A DNA stretch of 13,750 nt from Vittaforma corneae ATCC 50505 (taxonomy: Eukaryota > Microsporidia > Nosematidae): positions 74,072 through 87,821 of the forward strand of contig NW_006889845.1 in the NCBI RefSeq assembly GCF_000231115.1, read 5' to 3'. The number at the start of each line of letters is the position of its first letter. The first letter of the stretch is position 1. The position numbers were made by a program, and so were the translations under genes. Positions 8,460 to 13,750 of this stretch are shown in pieces. The notes under the pieces are model-generated. The model saw only the letters and a list, made by a program, of their open reading frames with translations. It made no database searches and had not been told where the DNA came from.

Positions 8460-9247
8460 AGACAAATGAAAAGTTGTCAAAGAGTAAAATAAATCATATA
8501 TTTTAACTGAAATTCACTCATCACACAATAAAGGGCAAAATAAATTAGCATTTTTGCAAAAAAAACAATTACTATTATCTGGGATGTATAAACATAAATT
8601 TTGATGTGTTGAAACATTTTATATTGGTTTGAATTCATATAAAAATATAAATATTTAGGTTCTTATGCATTTTACTATTGTGTTAATGTTATTATTATGA
8701 CATTTTATTATCACTCTAGTGTTAGAACTCAAATAGTTCTATCTGTATTTTAACCATTTGATGTTATTTAAATACTGTATCTTATAAATATGAATCCGAT
8801 TACTGATGTAATGTATTCAAACGATAAATTGTTAGCTGCAAGATGTTCTAAGATGTTATAAAACTCTTTTAAAAACTTCAACCAACATATTTCATGGGAT
8901 AATGAAACATCTAAATATTCAGAAATTTTTTGAAAGACCTTAAAAAGCTGTATTAAATTAATTCACATTTCTTTTTTGTTTCATATCATGAAATTGTACT
9001 TCTCGAAATAATGTAATCATCGGTGCTGTTGGTACTGTCATTTTTGATAAGTTTATCAGTTGAGTTTACTGAAACTATGTTAAACAAATAAATTAAAAAA
9101 CAATGACTTTTAAAAATTTCAACGAATTTTTATAAGCTCAAATGAAAATATCTTATAGGAAGTGATGACTGGAAATCAATTATGCTTCATAGATCAATTA
9201 TTGACAGCATTTATGTTAATGGTTCATAAACTCAATCTATTATATAA

Positions 9248-9405
9248 ATGAGCAACATTTTAGCGGCTCCTAGAATCCACTCCAATAGAGGATCGTTAAA
9301 GGAAAAACCAAAAATTTCAAGAAGTTGAGAGAAGTTGATCAGAGCGCTCTAATGAGAAAGATGTCGAATCTAGATTTGTTCATTAAGCTACTGTTGAAAC
9401 AGTAA
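9248..9405 (+). other. GC-enriched patch with two overlapping short frames
   Basis: This about 160-bp patch is clearly richer in G and C than its flanks. An ATG frame at 9248-9328 reads MSNILAAPRIHSNRG and stops after 26 codons. A second frame, open from 9289 to 9405, reads NFKKLREVDQSALMRKM followed by SNLDLFIKLLLKQ. Together they could be a frameshifted small gene, or the patch could be a structured ncRNA (it contains the palindrome AGAGCGCTCT). Neither a protein family nor an RNA family was recognised. Confidence 0.2.
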
Positions 9406-10364
9406 AATATCATTCTTGAATATATGCACAAGAATTAAGAATATAAAAATTAAGATATTATAATATAAAGACCAAACAAAGAGGTTCTCCTTTGATTTAT
9501 AGATGCAATCACATGTATGATTTCAATGTTTATGTCCTTGAGATTAATGCTTAAACTTACATTATGTATTGATAAAAAATTCATCATCTAATTATTATTA
9601 AATTATGCCTACTAAATTAGCTTTATCACGTATCATATTATAGCCATAGAATATCTTAAATCTAAATTGACTTTATTATCCACTATTGAATAAAATGATT
9701 AATGGCAAGACAATAATATTTTATAAAAGCGCATTCTGTATTATTTTAAAGTTTAAAGAAAACGTATTTAATTAAAGATCGATAAATGAAAAATTGAACA
9801 TTTTATTATATTGTGACGACGGAAGAAAACCTCTTATTATTAGAAAATTTGCAGACTATATTTTAGTAATCAAAGTACAAATGATGTCATTATACTGCTA
9901 GTATATAATAAGCATTCATTTATTAATTATTTAATAGGCCAAAATTTTAATCGGGGAGAACACATTCGACAACTTTATTATTTTGCACCTATGTAGTATT
10001 CTGATATTATACAAAATTTTACTTAATGCCTTTATATCAAAAATTACTTATGTCTTTAATGATACAATTAGATTAGGATACATTATTAAATATGCCAATT
10101 TCGAAAATTAAGGATCGGGTCAAAAATTCACTTCAAATATTTATTTTAACATTCTATATCATGCCAAATAAACTTGTGACAATGCCTTAGCTAAAACAAC
10201 AAGATCATTCCCACTCAAATTATCAATAAAAATATGTGACAAAGTTGAATAGTAGTAACAAGTCATATTAAAATTCACAATCATTTTTAATAACAACTTT
10301 GATATATAGAAAGTGTGGGTTTTGAAAAAGGATCATTGTAATATTATAAATATTGCAGTGTTAA

Positions 10365-10821
10365 AAATGTCGACTTAAAATTGTTACTCAAGGGATAAAA
10401 TTTTATAAAACATTCGTATTTTATGGGTATAATTTGGATGAATGCGCCCAAAATATAGAGATGTATTCTTCATAATTTCAGTAGATTAGCATCTCGAGAA
10501 AATTCTTAAAAGAATTAAATTGTATCATAAAAGATACGACAACCTACCTTCTCCTTTACAGATAGACTTTGGTAATATTAAGATTGCATCACAATATGGT
10601 TGCCTGGCTGACATATTTATTTATTTTATCATCGTTTAAGTGATATTATATCTGGTCAATGTTACATTAGATTTCTAGTGATCAACAATTGTTCATTTCA
10701 GAAGCAATTTCTTCATAATTTAAATGTACTATTGAGCGTAGTTATCTGGTTACCAATGCCTTCAGAAGTTGTAGGTAAATTGCCTGAAAGTTCTATGGTT
10801 GGCAAGCAATTATCGTTTTAA
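10365..10821 (+). pseudogene. possible decayed gene in three successive frames
   Basis: Three plus-strand open stretches follow one another in different frames. The first, 10365-10475, has 36 codons including FVFYGYNLDECAQNIEMYSS. The second, 10490-10639, has 49 codons including YDNLPSPLQIDFGNIKIASQ. The third, 10612-10821, has 69 codons ending LPMPSEVVGKLPESSMVGKQ then LSF. None starts with a useful ATG. Their residue make-up looks more protein-like than typical AT-rich noise. They may be one gene broken by indels, or chance; I know no matching family. Confidence 0.2.
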
Positions 10822-12080
10822 TGTAAGTATTCGTATCTTTCTCTAGAGCACAGCTTATTAAAATATATGAATATTTAACAAAACATACCAAAATGTTATT
10901 TCGGTTTCTGGTGTTTGAATGATTTACTACAGAAATAGTCTTGTAAAGTCTATTTACCAATACAGCAAATATTTTTCAAACCATCTTTTCACGAGTTTTT
11001 CAGCATCTGAAATTCCAAATATATTTCTAGCCTAGTGATGTTACTCCCCTCAAATAATGACACATCGCATAGTTTTTTTTAGTTTTCTGTGATTTTACCA
11101 CTATAGTATCGCTTTATTTTAAATAACAGATGACAAATTTATACCCTTTTTGAATTATAAAAAATGAGTGGCATTTTAAGTTTCTCTTTTTAACATTCAA
11201 CGCCATGCTTATAATCAAATAATACTTTTTCATTTTTGAACTTATCTGGATAATATTAATATTTCAGAGATGCTGTTTGTATAGTTTGTAAAAATGGCCA
11301 TTGTCAAACAAAATTTTATTTTTTTATCATGGTAATGACTTCGTATATTAAATACTTGTAATTATAAACCCAATATCTGATTGCCTTAAGTTATAAAAAT
11401 ATAATTGAAATTTTTTAGTTCTACTTTGCAAAGGTATTATAAAATACAACCTATTTGAACACAAAAAACTTTTAAATATAATGGAATTTTCATATTAAAT
11501 GATGTTATAATGAAATATAATTGGTGTAAAATTTGTGTATTAAAATTCAGAATGTCATGAGAATAATTTTATAATCAAAGAGTATAATGCTACCATATAT
11601 GAATTAAAAATATTATAAATGTATGGCATAGTGAAACGTGTGATTTTTCTTAAAGGAGGAAAAGTTATTGTTGAGCATATGTTTAAAAGATTATTTTTAT
11701 TACATCCATTGTCTTAACTGAATTTTGAAAGATATGGTTGGGAATTGTAGTCTATTAAAATTTATTCGTCTGGAAGTTGGAGTATATTTTAAACTTCTTA
11801 ATATTTATTTTGAGAATGGTAAATGCTACACTATGAAATAAGTATACGATACTTAAATTGAGTATTAATCAGTATTTTACATAAAAATCGTTTCTTATCT
11901 TTCAAATTTATCTAATACAATGTGACATAACATAATTAATTGTAGTATTGAAAATGAAACCAACAATTCAAACTGGTTGTTGCGTGAAAAGTAGGTGATT
12001 TTGTTTTTTATTTAAGAAATATTTAATTTCAAGAGTAATTTATGCCACTCCAATGTATAGATTGTTGATAAATGATATAG

Positions 12081-12203
12081 GGTCGCATAAGATGTGAAGG
12101 GGTTCTACATAATGTTGAGGATTTGCAAGCTCTGCTCAAATATGAAATTAAAAGAGATGTTTTTGGAATAATATTTCTGAACTTTGTCCACTCCTATTTT
12201 TGA
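12081..12203 (+). other. short coding-like patch, possible relic
   Basis: Forty open codons after a TAG read GRIRCEGVLHNVEDLQALLK followed by YEIKRDVFGIIFLNFVHSYF and TGA. The sequence has balanced charge and a helix-like VEDLQALLKYEIKRD segment, but no ATG. Its length alone is not significant. No family was recognised. Confidence 0.15.
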
Positions 12204-13153
12204 GCACCACAACATCAACACTCTAATATTCAAAAGTATAGTATTTTAAGATAGTTCATTGAATTTTTTTATTTAAAAATTGAATTGGCACAAGCCCGAT
12301 TTGAGTTTATTCCATATATTTTTATTCTTGCGTATTGGAAATTTAATTTATAGAAAACTTCACAAACCAGTATGAAAGATGTGCTTAATACAATTTCATT
12401 TAGAAAATAACTATGGATTATGCGCCTTCATAATATCTTATTTAAAACGTTAGACAAAAATTTTAGCCATTACATAAGAAAATCTACAAAATACCATTTA
12501 GGCTTAAAATAATCTAGACAATGATAAAGACACGTTGAATTATTATATTTATGGAATTTTTTATTAAATTAAACGTTATGTAATAGTGTTGATTATGGAT
12601 GGAACTTGTGTGTCAGTACGTATCTTAAGCAATACAAATCAAGAGTATCAATTAAAAAATCAACATTCACAAGTAATTTAATAAATAATTGATGTTGATT
12701 ATATTACCAGAAACGTCTTGATTGTTTTTATAAAATACAATATATTTGTGTGTATATTGGTAATAAAATTTCCAATCCATTTATACTATACAGTGGATAT
12801 CTTGTACAAGAACGTCGGGCACTAGGTTTAAATGTGGAAATATTAATTCCAAATACAGATTTGTCAGAGAACACATGTAGAATACATAATAACTGAACCG
12901 GTGTGTTTAAAAGATTTAGTTTTTCATCGAAAATAGTAAAAATATATTTGTGACAAATTCATCTTATTTTTATATAACATGTGATATAGTTAAATTATAT
13001 TGGAAATATTATCTGGAAACTAATATGAAAATGCTTATTGGAACAAACATACAAATAATTAAATACTAGTTTCATCAAATTTGACACATTCAAAATCATC
13101 TATGCTCAAATTCAATAATTTATCAAGGTAACATACATATATGTAGATTATAT

Positions 13154-13187
13154 GTTAATTTTACAATTATATTTTGTAAAAATTAAC
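13154..13187. repeat. small hairpin near the right edge
   Basis: The left arm GTTAATTTTACAA (13154-13166) pairs with TTGTAAAAATTAAC (13174-13187) with one bulged base and a 7-nt loop. The stem shares the TTTTACAA/TTGTAAAA core of the longer inverted repeat at 2207-2261, although such A/T words recur by chance here. Confidence 0.5.
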
Positions 13188-13750
13188 CCAACTTCTTAAA
13201 TGTTAAATAATTAATCGATCGTACTTCAAATATTTTTTGTATCTTGCTATTTCCCAACTGGTGTTTACATATTTGTTTTTAAATGATGATTGTTAATTGG
13301 CTCTCTTATTTAAGATTTTTAAAACTCACTCGAAGTTGTTTTTACCAAATCTCCTTAGTTCGTTACACAACAAGAGTTTGATTTTTGAACTATTCAACCG
13401 AGTTTATATTCATATCGTGCTTTTACAGCCGAAATATTATTTCCAAAGCTGTAAGTAAAGTATGCCAATGAATTTCTTGATCTTTATATATCAATCTAGT
13501 CTCCCATCAGAAACTTTTCAACTTTTTATATCAAATAATATGTGGTCTGTGTTTGTGAATGAAATTATCAACAGATAATTCATATGAAAAGAATATATCT
13601 CGGATCTTTTACACAATGTTTTCGATCCTAGAAATGATCATTTGATTAAACTCTCGTTATTTATCGCATGCAAGACGGTGCTCCAATTATCAATTTTTAA
13701 CTTCTGAAATATCTTGTTCAAATCCATCGGACCATACCATTTACGTAACC

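Larger units (their letters stand above)
6952..13750. other. 6.8-kb AT-rich gene-poor region
   Basis: No frame here supports a convincing intact gene of 60 or more residues. Stops are dense on both strands. I found no rRNA, tRNA, telomeric repeat, satellite array, LTR pair or transposase signature by eye. A few short patches, listed separately, look coding-like but broken. Possible explanations are decayed genes or mobile elements, an ncRNA-bearing spacer, or the repeat-poor intergenic DNA of a large, gene-sparse microsporidian genome. Confidence 0.6.

Noticed and set aside
9746..9754. TTAAAGTTT, the motif reported for Wor1/WOPR binding
   Set aside because: One exact match in nearly 14 kb of AT-rich DNA is expected by chance, and it is far from any gene. 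A partial match at 3026-3034 in the WOPR-NAC spacer is equally weak.
12658..12700. Inverted repeat AATCAACAT/ATGTTGATT
   Set aside because: Nine-base arms 25 nt apart are common by chance at this base composition.
13661..13740. Possible tRNA because of a TTCAAATCC T-loop-like string
   Set aside because: No matching acceptor, D or anticodon stems could be found around it.

Overview
This window looks like fungal, probably microsporidian, nuclear DNA. It is very AT-rich and its recognisable genes are eukaryotic. They are intron-free as far as can be seen, and some are shorter than their yeast or animal relatives. One gene carries a WOPR (Gti1/Pac2) domain, a family known from fungi. Upstream CCC runs lie within 10 nt of three start codons, and AATAAA signals touch or nearly touch three stop codons, as described for compact microsporidian genomes. 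The species assignment is inference; no rRNA or other decisive marker is present.

Layout. Positions 37-491 (-) encode a ubiquitin-S27a ribosomal fusion with an apparent one-base frameshift in the S27a part. Positions 960-2144 (-) encode the WOPR transcription factor. A 1.2-kb AT-rich spacer follows, with a strong inverted repeat near the WOPR promoter. Positions 3374-3865 (+) encode the NAC alpha subunit. This gene ends tail-to-tail with 3967-4896 (-), a Rab geranylgeranyltransferase alpha subunit (Bet4 type). Positions 5113-6444 (-) encode a shortened, divergent Erb1/BOP1 ribosome-assembly factor. Two small overlapping plus-strand frames follow, at 6632-6790 and 6724-6951. The second resembles a short CDK-target protein with paired RKIDF/RKLDF repeats.

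The right half, 6952-13750, has no convincing intact gene. It is a 6.8-kb AT-rich desert with a few short patches that read like coding sequence broken by stops or frame changes, and one clear hairpin.

The genes do not form a pathway. Ubiquitin-S27a, NAC alpha and Erb1 all serve ribosome production or nascent-chain handling, Bet4 serves Rab-dependent vesicle traffic, and the WOPR protein is a probable developmental regulator. No mobile element, CRISPR array, tRNA or rRNA gene was recognised.
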